A stretch of 64,000 bases of DNA, taken from contig NC_091675.1 of the NCBI RefSeq assembly GCF_042453785.1, forward strand, positions 51,594,501 to 51,658,500. The letters are read 5' to 3'. Source of the DNA: Malus domestica (lineage: Eukaryota > Streptophyta > Magnoliopsida > Rosales > Rosaceae). Position 1 is the first letter of the stretch, and each line of letters starts with the position of its first letter. The notes under the pieces are model-generated. The model did no database searches. It saw only the letters and a program-made list of their open reading frames with translations, and had not been told where the DNA came from. The translations under genes and the position numbers were made by a program. Positions 35,122-47,282 of the stretch are shown piece after piece.

Positions 35122-36936
35122 ACGTATAGAAGTTTTAATATTGTACGTTAATTCTCTATAATAAATTGATCAAATTGTGAGAAAACAAAGAGAGAGATGT
35201 CAGACCAAAATGATGAGTTGAGTGTTTTAACTTTCAACTACATCTTAAGGGTAATATTAGAGGGACTAAATTTTGTAAACTAATTGACACGGAAGTTGAT
35301 GATTGAATTATTACTTAAGCGTTGATTAACGTACTTATTTCTTACTAGTAACATATCATTTAATTAGAAAATTTAATTCACGAATTTAGTCTCTCTAACA
35401 TTTTCCCATTTTAATGTCAGAGAGTGTGATGCATAAAGTAGTATATTTAATCAACATCTGACGAGATAAAATTATTATTGACAAGAGTTTATAAATCAAT
35501 TGTCAAATTATGTGATGTTTATATGTGGTGTATATGCTATTATAAAAAACTACGATCCAGGGATAGACTTTTGACACATATTTTGTTAAGTCACTACGTA
35601 GTGTATTTCAATGATCCGGATCATCTATATTTTAGCACATCATTTATAAATTAAACAAATTCAAAATCATTAAGACATTCATTTGTAGTGAAAATGAATG
35701 AATACAGTACTATAAAGAAATATTAAATTTAATCCAACAGTTATATGATTTTGAATCTAGGTAATTTCTAATTGACATGATTTTTTTTTAACAAACAATA
35801 TTATCAACACTAAGGGGTGAGATTAGTCTCACAATTGGCTAGTAATAATGTGGTTCTAAGACATCTCACTTACAAGTGAAAATGAATACCATTAGACCGT
35901 AGTACTAAGTGGCAATATATATGATCTTTTAAGTTAGACATAAAAAATAAATAGTCGATCGTTAAAAATACATTACATGATATTTTACATCAATCTTACA
36001 CCAAATGATAAGAGAAAGTGCAAACAATACTCCAAAAAAGTTCAGTAAATAATATTACAACCTTTGGTCATTATTTCAAAGTTTGAATAACGTTTTTATT
36101 ATTTTCACAAATAGTTTTTTATGTCGATATCAAAATATTTATCGATATATTCATCAATTAGGCTATCGATGATTTCATACACAACAGATATTTAAAACCT
36201 TGTCCGGCCACTGTTAAATCATAATAAAGGATTTTTCCTTGACCAAAAAAAACAAAATAAAGGATTTTTCTTCCATCATGAGGATGGATCATTAAATTGC
36301 AGAGAAATCCAGCCCTTCATTGCCGGTGCTCTGATTGACTTTACAAACGTAGAGAGAGTAGTACACGAAACCATGCAGCCGCTCAAACCCTAATTTTCAG
36401 TTTCTTTCTCTTTAGAGGTTCGTACGTAACCTCGACCTCATATCAGCCCCCTTTGATTTAGTGTCCTCTTTTGTCAAATTGATTGACTGCTTTTAATTTT
36501 TCTTTTATTTATCTAAAATTAATAAGAGAACGTTAGCAACCTTTTTATTTCGATTTTTTCATTCTACTTTCTCTTCTTATATTGTTGTTAGATAATAAAA
36601 AAATTTATTTTCTAGAAAAAAATTTATGATCATTTTTACAAAAATAGCTAAATTCAAAATTATTTAGTTATTCATGATTATTCGATAAATAGACGAACTA
36701 TGTGTTTTTAAAAACCAAAACTTTAGTAACTTTACTCAAACAATCAAACGATTTATGATTTAATTAATTTGTGGAGAACTAATCTTTAGATGGTGATAGA
36801 CAATACCAGTTCCTAACATGTGTATTTAAAAACAATAAATTAAAGAAAGAGCTGCGTACCTACTCATTTCCATGTGGGCTTTCGAGGTGGGACAAGAAGC
36901 AACAATATGATAGCAAGCACAAAGGGATATACAACT

Positions 36937-37182
36937 CTACCAGCTTCGAATGAACTCCAATAGGCATGCACATGAATGACTATGAGAGAGAGAGCGATCT
37001 AGAGAGACAGAGGGAGAGAGGGAGGGAGAGAGAGTGCATGTAATTGCATGGTTGGTAGTGGTTGGTAGAGAGGTGACGTTGGAAAGGCCAACTACCTGTG
37101 CTTCCCTTTCGAATTCATCAAATCGTTGGGGGTTTCTGGGGCCACTTCCCATTTGTGCCAGCTTTTGGCTCTTTCTGTCCAT
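36937..37182 (-). other. Candidate small or orphan exon, unrecognised
   Basis: A minus-strand frame begins MDRKSQKLAQMGSGPRNPQR, continues FDEFEREAQ, and is then followed by a possible GT donor (CACAGGTAGTTGG). The first 29 residues are hydrophilic and protein-like; the rest of the frame is low-complexity Ser/Leu from a GA/CT tract. I recognise no family and find no partner exon. Confidence 0.2.
36982..37033. repeat. GA-rich microsatellite tract
   Basis: GAGAGAGAGAG interrupted by short variants (GGGAGGGAGAGAG). Confidence 0.8.
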
Positions 37183-38119
37183 TTTACTTCCTAAATACTA
37201 AGTGCGGGGCCTCTGTCTTCTGAAAAGACAGGGATAAAGCCGCGTCACCTGCACCTAAATCTTGTGGCATTTGGCTTCAAGACATAGGACCGTGACACAA
37301 CCTATATGTAATATATGCCAACTGTTATCGGCATGGCAAATAACAGACATTTGGGGCCGACTCAATGGATATTTTAATCATTTTACTGTTTAACCACAGG
37401 GTAGGATTTGACGATTATATTTACTGAAAATATAACTTTAGCTCTTAAAACTTAATTTTCTCTATATAAAATCCGACATAGGTTTTTTACTTGAATAAAA
37501 CCCATTAACTAGATTCCACATCAACAAATTCATTAATTATATTTGACTTCACAAATTTAAAAATTCCGAATGCCTAAAATACCCCTATTTGATTTTTTTT
37601 TTATTGATAAACCTTATTTAGAAGTTTGATGTACATAATTAATGTCATGCAGATTGTAAGGAAGAATTAATGATTTTACAAAAAGAAAAACAAACCACTA
37701 ACGTTATAAATTCATTGCCTAATATATAATAACATAAAACATGTCTAATATATGTTATTATACAAGCTTAATTAAGTCAATAAAATTATATTTTACATAT
37801 TAATGTAGATAAATTATTTCACATACACATATATACATTAATATATGTAAAATATAATAACTTATTGACTTAATTTACCCAAGATATGTAAAATATGTAT
37901 ATATGTGTATGTGAAATAATTTTTCATATATACATATATAAATTACATGTATATATGAAATAATTTACCCAAAATATGTATATATGTGTATCTAATATAT
38001 GATAAATTATTTTTCATATATACATATGTAAAATACATGAAAAATAATTTACCTACATAATAACAAACCCAATATATGCAAAATACAACCAAAATAATTT
38101 AATAAAATGTGTCAAATAT

Positions 38120-38159
<40 letters not shown>

Positions 38160-39492
38160 GATATTGATACATACAAAATAAAATACCTACATAACAAAAG
38201 AATGCTATTTGATTCAAAATTAATTTACTTACAAAATAAAGCAAGGTTATTTGATTCGAAGTTAATTTACCTATTATTTGAACATATCTTATAATAATAA
38301 AATGTGTCAAATATATGTAATAATATATGAACAATAAGTTACCTACAAAAATAAAAGAATGTTATTTGATTCATTATTAATTTACCTACAAAATATATAT
38401 TATTTGCTAATCATAAATTTACATATATAGGTAAGACATATGGTCGTACTTATTGGTAAATTATATATATATTGAACTTATAGTAGTACTATATACTTTT
38501 CACGTATGTGTGTCTATATATATATATATGTATGTGTATATATATGTGTGTGTATGTATATATATATATGTATGTATGTATATGTTAGGGGTAATAGTAT
38601 GTGCAATAATTATTTGTTCATTATAATTAAGGTGAGTAATAACATTTATTGATTTGATTTGAATATTGTGGCACAAGTTGTAAATATTTTGTAATAATAG
38701 GTCAATTACTTTTTTACTTGGTAATTTTTTCAAATTTGGGTTTTATTTGGATGTTTAGAATTAGGTGGGTTTTTATCTAGAGAATAAGAGTTGCAAGGGT
38801 CTATATCTAAAGAACCCTTATATTTATTAATAGTAGGATAGAGAATGCTAAATTGTAACACATTCAAGAGATCAATGAGATTATGAAAGATTAGGCAAGT
38901 CAAACTACACATAAAAGTTTGATCGTCGGATTATGTTTGTAGTCTTATTCTTCTTTTGTTTGATACGGGTGGAAAGAATCAAGATCTCCAAAGTAAGGTC
39001 GTCAAACTATGTACTTGAACAGTGTCAACTTTCTAATAACTATAGACGTGTATGTAACATTTTTATCTTTTGAACATTGCAACTTAGGTACATAAATTTA
39101 GCTTTCGTAGCATCTCTGTGTTTTAAACAATATGAGCAGTTGAACATTGCCAATCTTCTGATAACTATGAACTAATGTACATAAATCTAACTTTCATAGT
39201 ATCTCTATCTTTTAAGCAATGAGTAGTTGAGCACTGCCAAGCTTTTGATAATTATGAGTCCACCTTCTATAACATCTGTTTTCATTATGTATGTATTTTC
39301 AAAAAAATTTAAACACACAACATCGCACAGACACTTATAACTTGTAATACAAGAAAGATCAACACCAGAAAATAAATTCGACAAAAATTGTCCGTTAATT
39401 TCATTTCTAATCAATTCCCAGTTTTCTCTTCTTTTCACTAATACATGTATCAGCTGTGCTTGTATACAAATTATACATAAAACATAAAAATT
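37183..39492. other. Very AT-rich intergenic stretch with TA/CA microsatellites and degenerate repeats
   Basis: From about 37720 to 38580 the sequence is a mosaic of ATATGTATATATG phrases, (CA)n(TA)n at 38119-38160 and near-repeats of AATTTACCTACATAA and GCTATTTGATTCAAAATTAA. About 39015-39260 holds a diverged tandem repeat of roughly 110 bp (GAACATTGCCAATCTTCTGA, ACATAAATCTAACTTTCATA). The FUT13 3' UTR on the minus strand lies at the right edge. No gene seen. Confidence 0.6.
38119..38160. repeat. (CA)n(TA)n compound microsatellite
   Basis: Twelve or so CA units pass directly into TA units. Confidence 0.9.
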
Positions 39493-42400
39493 TCACTTGG
39501 TTCTTCCATTTCTCCCACCTTTTCTGCTAACAGCTTCGCAGAGTCTGCATGGTAATGTGTCGAGGCTCAATGCGCGGGTTTTGACGTAATTCGCCATTAC
39601 CCCGCATCTTCGCCACGCATGGTACTCGGCATACGCAACTGGGTCGTTGGCGAGGGACTTCACGTAAGACGCCAATTCCTCCAAGCTCTTAAATTTAGTG
39701 CCATCGATTATCGAATGGGGAGGAACAAAGTCCCAGACATTAGGGGCACCAAAGTAGATTGGAACTGAACCGGAATCTAGGGCATAAAATAGCTTCTCCG
39801 TCACGTAACTCTCTGTCATTGTGTTTTCGATAGCAAGAACAAACTTATAGTGAGACATGGCACAATGCAAATGGTCCCACCATTTCTGGGTGGCCGTATC
39901 ACCGGCACAATCGGGGTAGAAAGAAAGGGCCATGTCCAAGCCACCGACGTTGTTCAAGCACTTGCCGAATGAATGGTGAGGTAGTAAGCTGAGAAGCTTA
40001 TGGGCAAGAATATTTCTTTGAGACAGACAGCGTGATGATGACCAATAAACAAGTGTATCCTTCAAAGAATTCCAGATAAAGTCATACAACTAGCGGTATA
40101 TATTTGAAAATGTACATCATGCGACAGAGATGAACAGAAATAAGCAAAACAGTATGCAAAGAACACAGAAAGAACAAGAAGCCAAGTACTTACATTGTTT
40201 TTATAGGGAGACACGTGATAATTTCGACCATTGTGAAAGAGTGCACCGGCATAGGTGGATTGCACATCATCTTTGGCGTGATAACTTATAAATATATCCT
40301 CAACACCAGATCGCTTCCTGCCAGCCTCAAGATCCATGTACACGCGAAGTGGATCTCCACTGTGTCTCTAACAAAACCAAAAAAAGTATTAAGGCAATGA
40401 AGTAGACCTAGAAAACGACATACCAAGACAATGTACATAGATAATGCGCAAGATAAGGCTGTAGCAAGATTACTGCCCATGTTAGCTTTCTAACCCGGTA
40501 CAAAATAAACAGAACAAGGAGTACTAATGAAATAAAAAATGAAATAAAACAAAGAGGACCACAAATATAATGCCAGAAAAGTAAGAAAAAGAAGTCCAAA
40601 ACCAAAGTTAAAAAAAAGAACGAAATATGAACTAAATAAAAAGGTCATATAAACTAAAAGCTTATTTATCAAAACTCCCCCGGAACATACCCCCGACTTA
40701 TCACTTTACCCCCTGCTTTTGAACCTTAATCACTTTTCCCCCCTGAACTTTCACTTTGTGTCTCACATTACCAGAGTTTGTCAACTCCTTCCATTTACTG
40801 TTAACATTTGATTACTAGATTCTCGATATGTCGGAAATATGTCATCCATATTATTGACATCATGATTATGTCGATATCATGGAGCAAGTTAATTGTACAG
40901 ACTGAGTATTCTGGAATAGGGAATGAAATCCAGGGGAAAAGTGATATGGTTGCAAAAGAAAGGGCGAAAGTGATACAGTCGTGATACTTCATGAGGCATT
41001 TTGATAATTAAACCTACATTAACGTAAAATGATGCATACCTATCTCTAAAAAATAAAACTTTTCTTACACAACAAATTAATAAATATTCACCTTTTTTAA
41101 TTAATTTTCTCCAAACTTCCTTTTAATCTTTCCTTTCTGTAAATTTATATTTCCACAATCTAGCATGTGATAAAATAAAATAACGCAAAAAGTGTATTTT
41201 TCTATAGAAATAAGTGAATTCTCTACAGGTACAGAAAGTGAAAACTTATCCGAAAATATCTAAAATCTCATTTGGCCTAACTTGTCCTGCCCATAAGAAG
41301 CCTGGAGGGTGAGCTTCAATGGGCCAAGTGATTATTTTTTGTATCTCCTAGTCAAGCAGAGTCATTTTACACGCTAAAGAATTTCATATTTATCTTAAAG
41401 TATAAATCACACTGTATCATAGTACATTATCCCTTTATATTTAGAATAACTTCATCACATGGGACTGCCACACGCACCTAAATCATTTTGCTGGTTTATG
41501 TTGTCCCCACACATTCACCTCTCCCAGACCCTGCGTAAAGCGGGAGCCTTGTGCACTGGGTACGACCTTTTTTTTTATGTTGTCCCCACACAGCACTTTT
41601 AACTTCAAAACATGAGATCGCCACCTACACCTAAACCGCTTTACTGCCTTACGTCCCCAGAATTTCTTCACTGCCTTACATCCCTATATTACATTGTCTT
41701 TTTATATTTATGTTAACTTCATAATATGGGGCCACTACGTGCACCTAAATCGCCTCACAGGGTGAGACTTCCACTTACGCCTAAATCACTTCACTGCTTT
41801 ACGTCCCCACATGGCACTTTTATCCCCTCAAATAACACATCAGTGAAGTTCTCATGCTTCATAAATAATCTCAAAGTCCATACATCCATATATCAATCTG
41901 GATAAACCCCAAAACATTTCAATAGACTTGTCTAACTTCAAAAATAGTGATATTGTATAAACACAAAATCCATGGAAAATGTCACGGTTTTCATACTTGT
42001 AGCAAGATAGATAAATTTTATAACACTATCATATAAACCCCTTACCTTGAAGTTGGGCCCTAAGCTGATAGTAACTCATTCCATCTTGAACAATAAAAAA
42101 AAAAAGAAAAAGAAACTACTGCATTTCTTAAACACTGAATGACTTACCGACTATGAGGAAGAAAAACTACAAGCCTCACCTTCAGTTTTGATGCAGAAGC
42201 CAGGTTGAAAAGGACAAGAAATAAGGGTCTCTCAAGTTTCTTATGCAATAAATGCAGTTTACAAAATGTATACGTAGATTCATTGTCTTTGAGTCTCCAT
42301 ATGTAACAAGATTAATGTACTTGGTCCCATAGATTATGTCATTAAAACTCCGAAGTGTATTTTCCAGATGGAACAGTGAATAACATCAACTTAATTTAAA

Positions 42401-44986
42401 ATGACCACAAAGATTGTCCAAAACTGAACTCTACCCTCAAGTGAAGTGATCAAACCCCACCCATCACATAAGTTTCGAAGATCCTCTCATTCAGCTCTAC
42501 CAAATAACCCTCAAGATTACCGTCACATCTCACTCTACAATGACACGCATCAAAGTAAGAGAACCAAATGTAGATCCCAAATTAACTTTGCTTTACTCAA
42601 CAGTTTGCTCCATAATATCAAAGCACAGTAACTATTAAAGGTCCAAATATCTTCCAAACTCATTATATACGTTCAGAGAAATGCTTAGCATAGTAACATC
42701 TCAATCATTCAGGCTACATGCATGAGCATCCCCTTGCAGGTCCCCCCATCAATGGGTAATTGAAATTGATTGTTTGCGCAGATGTGTTTGGCAGGACGCA
42801 GGAGCATAGTGAGATGAAAACATCAAAGAATTGATGAAAAGAAATTCTAAGATGGCAAGCACTAGCTCCTGAGGTAAAAGAGAGATCAGAAAGGCAACCC
42901 TTCAGTTTCATAGACTATAAAATACACAAAAATTTCCATCCTACCGGACATTTTTACCCCTTCAACTTTTACGAATATGACTTGTATTTCCTATCAGAAA
43001 AGAAAAAAAAAGTATCCACTTCCAGCTTTGAGGAACTTATTTCATTCTTTGATTTTTAGAGAACATATTTATCATTTATATGACTTGTATGCTTGAAATG
43101 CAACGTAGAGGCTTTTACTTCTCTTTATTCCAGCAATAAACTCGCCACAGTTAGAACCTCATTAGCTAGATCATTACCTCAAGCGCAAAATATAATTTTA
43201 CTTCTTGTACTTCTCTTTATAGAAACCCATGCATTGTGCATATTGTGTACTAGTTTCATTATATATTTGAGACATTAATTTTCCTAGAGTAGGAGCATTT
43301 TATGGTAAATCAGCAGATTGCCACAATGAAGATACAAAGAACTGCAACTGAACAAAAAGACTTCTTAGAACATCACCCATCTAGTCTGGTCCAAGCATGC
43401 TACACTAAGAACACCTGGTAGTGCAGTAACCTTTTTCATATGAAAATGGTTGGGGCTGTAATTCCAATACGAGTTACATGCTGTACAAACACAGAAAACA
43501 GGAGAAAATTCTCTAGTTCCACTCTAGTTTCACAAGCGCACTCTTCAATCTATCATTAAGGTAGGTTCTCACAGGTCCTAGCTTTCTATTGTATGAAGAA
43601 TCCCTCATCTTCAGGAGGAAAGTAAGAGGAGAAGCCTACTTATCCTAGTGAATTAACAACGAAAACATTGGTAAAGCGCTTGCAGAACTCAAACTCCTAT
43701 TGCATCTACCAACCAATAAAAAATCCTATTGTAAAGTTGCAAGACACTAGAGTGACATTATAAACTGTTGCCACAAGTACTCAAGGGAATTTACATAATG
43801 CTACTGCAAGTATGTAATGGGAGTGCAAAGTGCTAACGCAAGGCAGTAACCATAGAGGTCTAGCTCCTTTCCCTATCTTGTAGTAGTAAGCCTCGTGCAC
43901 TTTCCAAGTAAAAGAATCAAGTAGCTCTTAAATACGAGTTAATCATGTAAAAGCATGGACCAGAAGAAACTGGATACATATATAGCTCTTGACCTGCATT
44001 GAATATAGTCTTTTACTACTCCCTCCCATAACCTCAACACAGAAAAAGTGGGGAAGCGGAGTCTTCTTCCTACTGTGGTGGATAAAAAATGGAACGGAAT
44101 GTAGTCAAGCGACTGCACCAGTTCAATCTCTTCGCATTGTACTTTTAAGGTATTTTCCCTTTAATTTCCAGTGTTCTCCCCCGAAATGTTTGCAGAAAGA
44201 AAAAAAAAGAAAAAAGCTCAAAGAAGCAACTTTCCTAAGGAAAGTAAAAATTGGGGCATAATTTCGGACTCACGAGGAAAAATTCCTAGATCTGCCACTG
44301 TCTGCTATATTTCCGTTTATCATTCCAAATGCTCGCCCTATAAATGTGTTCTAAAATTAAAAAGAAAATTCTTGGAGATTTAACCACATTCTATCAATAA
44401 ATCATGATCCGAAGAAACCAAGCTATAATGTAAAAACACACATATACATACATACATATATACATATAATACGAATTAATTGAAATCAATGAAAGTTACA
44501 ACATTTAGAAAGAAAATGGAGTACCTGAAGGGGAGGTGTAGTAGTCTCAAACAGCAAAGCATCAGGCTTGTCAGCAAGAACAGGAGATTTAGTCCACAAA
44601 CAGCTCAACCCACACGAGCATGAATACAAACTATCCAAATTATCAGGAATCCAAGTCCACCCTTTCACCAGCACGCTAACATGCTCCGATTTCGCCTCCC
44701 CACACTCCGATTCGCCGCGAATTTGTTGCAGAGAAGAAGACTTGTTCTGCAACATCTGCAGCTTGTGCTTCTCTCTGAAACGAGAGCAACCCACTTGGGC
44801 ATCCCACTTCCTGAAGGCGCCGATCAAGTTGGTAAAGGGGTCGGGTGTGAACTTGGTCGGATCGTTGATGGGTTTGATTGAGGTTGATAGAAAAGGGAAT
44901 TCGAGGAAGCTGCAGAAGAAAACGAGCAAGAGTGCGCCGCTCATCATGAAGGCGATGCTGAAGGAGTTGAAGGGCTTTAATTGCAT
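39493..44986 (-). CDS. FUT13: Alpha-(1,4)-fucosyltransferase FUT13 (GT10 family)
   Basis: Three minus-strand exons, 44986-44525, 40367-40194 and 40059-39493, join in frame to 400 aa. FUT13 adds fucose in alpha-1,4 linkage to make the Lewis a epitope on complex N-glycans in the Golgi. A short cytosolic tail and a signal anchor (about 9-31, FSIAFMMSGALLLVFFCSFL) are followed by the stem and the GT10 domain. Plant FUT13 landmarks are KGWTWIPDNLDSLYSCSCGL, LLFETTTPPLQ, RVYMDLEAGRKRSG and DIFISYHAKDDVQSTYAG. The fucosyltransferase signature FVLAIENTMTESYVTEKLFY lies at 285-304 and continues to SGSVPIYFGAPNVWDFVPP. The Cys-containing end RALSLDTLPCRLCE is kept. The length equals the usual 400 or so. 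The first intron is 4157 bases long and carries a MITE and a SINE fragment. Nothing suggests inactivity. Confidence 0.95.
40664..41015. mobile_element. Probable foldback MITE in FUT13 intron 1
   Basis: TTTATCAAAACTCCCC at the left and GAGGCATTTTGATAATTAAA at the right are inverted. ATCACTTTACCCCCTGCTTT opposes AAAGGGCGAAAGTGAT. The two halves are diverged. Confidence 0.5.
41282..41830. repeat. Degenerate tandem-like repeats with a SINE 3' fragment, FUT13 intron 1
   Basis: The phrase CACCTAAATCRCTTYACTGC followed by TTACGTCCCCACA recurs at least four times between 41470 and 41820 with variable spacing. Within it, about 41517-41579, CCCAGACCCTGCGTAAAGCG, GGAGCCTTGTGCACTGGGTA and CGACC before a T run match the 3' end of plant Au-type SINEs, by memory. 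Confidence 0.45.
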
Positions 44987-45028
44987 ACTGAGTTGGTCCC
45001 GATCGGCGGCGATTTTAGCAGTTGCTCT

Positions 45029-45066
45029 CTCCCTCCCTCCCTCCCTCCCTCTCTCTCTCTCTCTCT
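45029..45066. repeat. (CCCT)n(CT)n microsatellite
   Basis: CCCTCCCTCCCTCCCTCCCT runs into CTCTCTCTCTCTCT; polypurine on the FUT13 sense strand. Confidence 0.85.
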
Positions 45067-45289
45067 ATCCCCGGAAAGAGAGGCAGATGAGACGGTCCAT
45101 CTGGTGCATGAGGCGTCTTGACCAGCACAGTCTCTTTTTTCTCCCCGTTTTTAAATTATTTTCCAGTTTAGTAACCAAGACCGGGTGGTGAGCGTTTACC
45201 GAACATATAAAAATATATAGTAAATTACCGTTTAATCCCTAAACAAATTAACTATTAGTTCAGTTTAAGACTTAAGTTGACGGCTTGAA

Positions 45290-45580
45290 CTATTTTTTTT
45301 TTTAGTAAATTAACCCCTAACCTATTTGAAATCAGCCAACTAAAACCTCTTACTATCAACTGCGATAAATTTCGTCCACTTTGTCATTTAATACTGACAC
45401 AACTTTACACTCAAGAGTGAATCGTGTGCTGGTCACGTGCCAATATTTGACAGCAAAGTAGATAAAATTTCATCGAATTTTATGGTGAATGGTTAAACGA
45501 AAGGCTAATTTCAAATAATTTAGGAGTTTACTTTACCAAAAAAAAGGGTAATAGTTCAAGAGGTCAAACGAAAGTTTACA
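45290..45580. mobile_element. Foldback MITE
   Basis: Left-arm phrases GGCTTGAACTATT, TAGTAAATTAACCCCTAA and CTATTTGAAATCAGCC recur inverted on the right as GGCTAATTTCAAATAA, TTAGGAGTTTACTTTACC and AATAGTTCAAGAGG. Confidence 0.65.
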
Positions 45581-45902
45581 AAAAAATATATGACAAAGAG
45601 AAAATAATTTTCTTATACAAATAATATTCGACACTAAATTAAAGGAATGTAGATTCGTAGTTAGGTGTAGAGATGTGAAAAAAAAAATTATGGATGAATT
45701 TGCCAATTTAGATTTTGAATTATCATTTGAGTGAAAATTAGGTACTTAACTTATTTTTTTGATAAAGTCCCTAAATTCATAAAAAAAAATGCTAATTTCA
45801 TCCCTATTATTGTTTTCAAAGTTATTCTATCTAATTTTTCATCAACTCAAGTCACAACACATTTTGAAGGGTAATACCATCATTTTCTTGTCCTTAAGTA
45901 AG

Positions 45903-46440
45903 TTTTTTTTTTTTTTTTTTTTTGGGAAAAAGATATGGTAGTTACTTATAAGAGTCGATCATGGCATTGCATTATCCTCCACAAGTAAGTCGGTGACAAT
46001 ACTTGGGGGAGTCACATTCCATATACAGTCTTGTTGCACCGAAAGACCAATTCATGCAAGGCAATGGGCAATCGAGTTTGCTTGACGTTGAGTGTGGGTA
46101 ATTTTACCTTCAGTAATTGAATAGAGAAGCACCTTGATATCTTCCACAATTTGGCCAATCGACAACAAATTTAGAGAAAGATCGCACGATGCCTCGACAA
46201 TTTGAAGTGAATCGCATTCAAATAACATATATTGAAATCCCCAGTCAACTGCCCAAGACAAACTTGCCCTTAAGGCCATCGCTTCTGCTTGGAGATGAGA
46301 GAAAACATCGTCTTCCCCACCACATTTAGCTGCCACAAAATTCCCTATTCCGTCACGAACAATGGCACCAAAGCCTGCCATATTGCGTTCCCCGTTCCAA
46401 GCCCCATCAATGTTCAGTTTGAGGCGTCCTGATGGTGGAG
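45903..46440 (-). mobile_element. LINE 3' end: RNase H domain and poly(A) tail, antisense
   Basis: The minus strand encodes an RNase H-like domain (RVT_3 type) with the acidic residues in context: LKLNIDGAWNGERN, LQAEAMALRAS and MLFECDSLQIVEA. The frame ends early at about 46052, where the family reads CLAR and this copy has a stop codon (TGA in place of CGA). After further non-coding sequence a run of 21 T on the plus strand (45903-45923) is the poly(A) tail of the LINE. This is the 3' part of a 5'-truncated non-LTR retrotransposon that resumes at 46889 and 53605. Inactive. Confidence 0.8.
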
Positions 46441-46888
46441 CAATCTGTTAGAATATGAGCATGAGTATGAATCGGTAAACTTGGTTGTAGGATTAGAGAT
46501 TGAATATGAAGTCTTGTTGAGAATGGATTTGTAAATCCATGTCGTAACTGGACTGCTATTTGGAATGAATTGGTATTCCATATGGATTTTAATAGGGGAA
46601 TCCTTATAGAATTTGGTTAAGATTGTATAGTATATATATGGTGGCATTTGCTCTCGCAGTGTGAACTCAATACAAGACTAAGACCTATTATTAGTTGAGA
46701 ACCTTGAACACTGAAGAGAGGAGAAGGTGCACTGCAACATTGTTACAGAAATCAGATATGGCAACCGGTTCAAGTTCATCTACAGGTACGGTTTTCTCTA
46801 TACATTGGTTTAATGAACATTGATTTGTGTTTTGATAACAGTAGCTCATATAACTTGTTATTGGTTTATGTTTAATTCTAACACAATC
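46441..46888 (+). mobile_element. Solo LTR (Copia-like), 438 bp, with 5-bp target duplication CAATC, inserted in the LINE
   Basis: 46446-46883 starts TGTTAGAATATG and ends ATTCTAACA, so the termini are inverted repeats. CAATC flanks it at 46441-46445 and 46884-46888. It splits the LINE reading frame between the zinc-finger and RNase H regions. Its first bases (TGTTAGAATATGAGCATGAG) resemble the LTR of the neighbouring Copia element (TGTAAGAATATGAGTATGAG), so the two families are related but not identical. Confidence 0.9.
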
Positions 46889-47282
46889 CACTTGGAAAAA
46901 CTGGCACCTGAGCCGCAAGACCTGGCGCCGAAGTTCTAACAAACGCATGCCACCACTATGTAGCTCGAGTTACACAAACATCAGGAGGGTCGGTCCTATC
47001 ATTCCATAGTTTGCCGCTCCTTGCTCCCCACAAAGACCTACAAATCATGAGGAAAAGATCAAAAATTTTCTTTGGAACTAACCTCGCAACATCATCCATC
47101 CACAACAGGAAGTTAGGATGTTGGGTATTCCTCAATAAAGGTCCAAGACTTGAAGCCAACCAAGCACATTTTGCAAAAGGGCCTTCTTCCATAAGGACAC
47201 ATCCCAAATACGTAGTTATATGCTGCTTTGCCAGGATTGCTCGGGCAGGTATGAAATCATTGATGAGTCTCCATAAACATAC
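46889..47282 (-). mobile_element. LINE middle part: zf-RVT region
   Basis: Minus-strand coding for VCLWRLINDFIPARAILAKQ, TYLGCVLMEEGPFAKCAWLA and WMDDVARLVPKKIFDLFLMI belongs to the zinc-binding region between reverse transcriptase and RNase H of plant LINEs. The usual Cys before the ALxHC stretch is replaced by Met-Glu-Glu, one sign of decay. The first 160 bases (47123-47282) are repeated beyond the Copia element at 53605-53764. Confidence 0.8.

Larger units (their letters stand above)
32437..36936. other. Gene-poor stretch with an RPL35 fragment and several MITEs
   Basis: Contains the RPL35 fragment between inverted arms (32838-33415), MITEs at 34067-34218, 34506-34633 and 34941-35121, and AT-rich DNA. 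Near 36380-36400 a CAAACCCTAATTTTCAG box resembles a plant telo-box 5' leader, but no gene follows it. From about 35120 to 36290 I see nothing beyond AT-rich sequence. Confidence 0.55.
44987..45902. other. FUT13 upstream region with CT microsatellite and a foldback MITE
   Basis: A (CCCT)n(CT)n tract at about 45029-45066 lies just upstream of the FUT13 start codon, probably in its 5' leader or core promoter. A foldback element covers about 45290-45580. The rest up to the LINE tail is AT-rich. Confidence 0.65.

Noticed and set aside
38109-38733. Short frames with HTHTHTYIYIYI products
   Set aside because: Translations of CA/TA repeats.
39493-44986. Functional cluster of FUT13 with the O-fucosyltransferase at 14215-21618
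   Set aside because: The two belong to unrelated glycosyltransferase families (GT10, GT106), lie about 18 kb apart on opposite strands with a MYB gene and repeats between, and show no shared regulation in the sequence.
44568-45191. Plus-strand open frame of 207 codons opposite FUT13 exon 1
   Set aside because: It is the antisense shadow of the FUT13 first exon, and its N-terminal half mirrors FUT13 codons; no family resemblance of its own.
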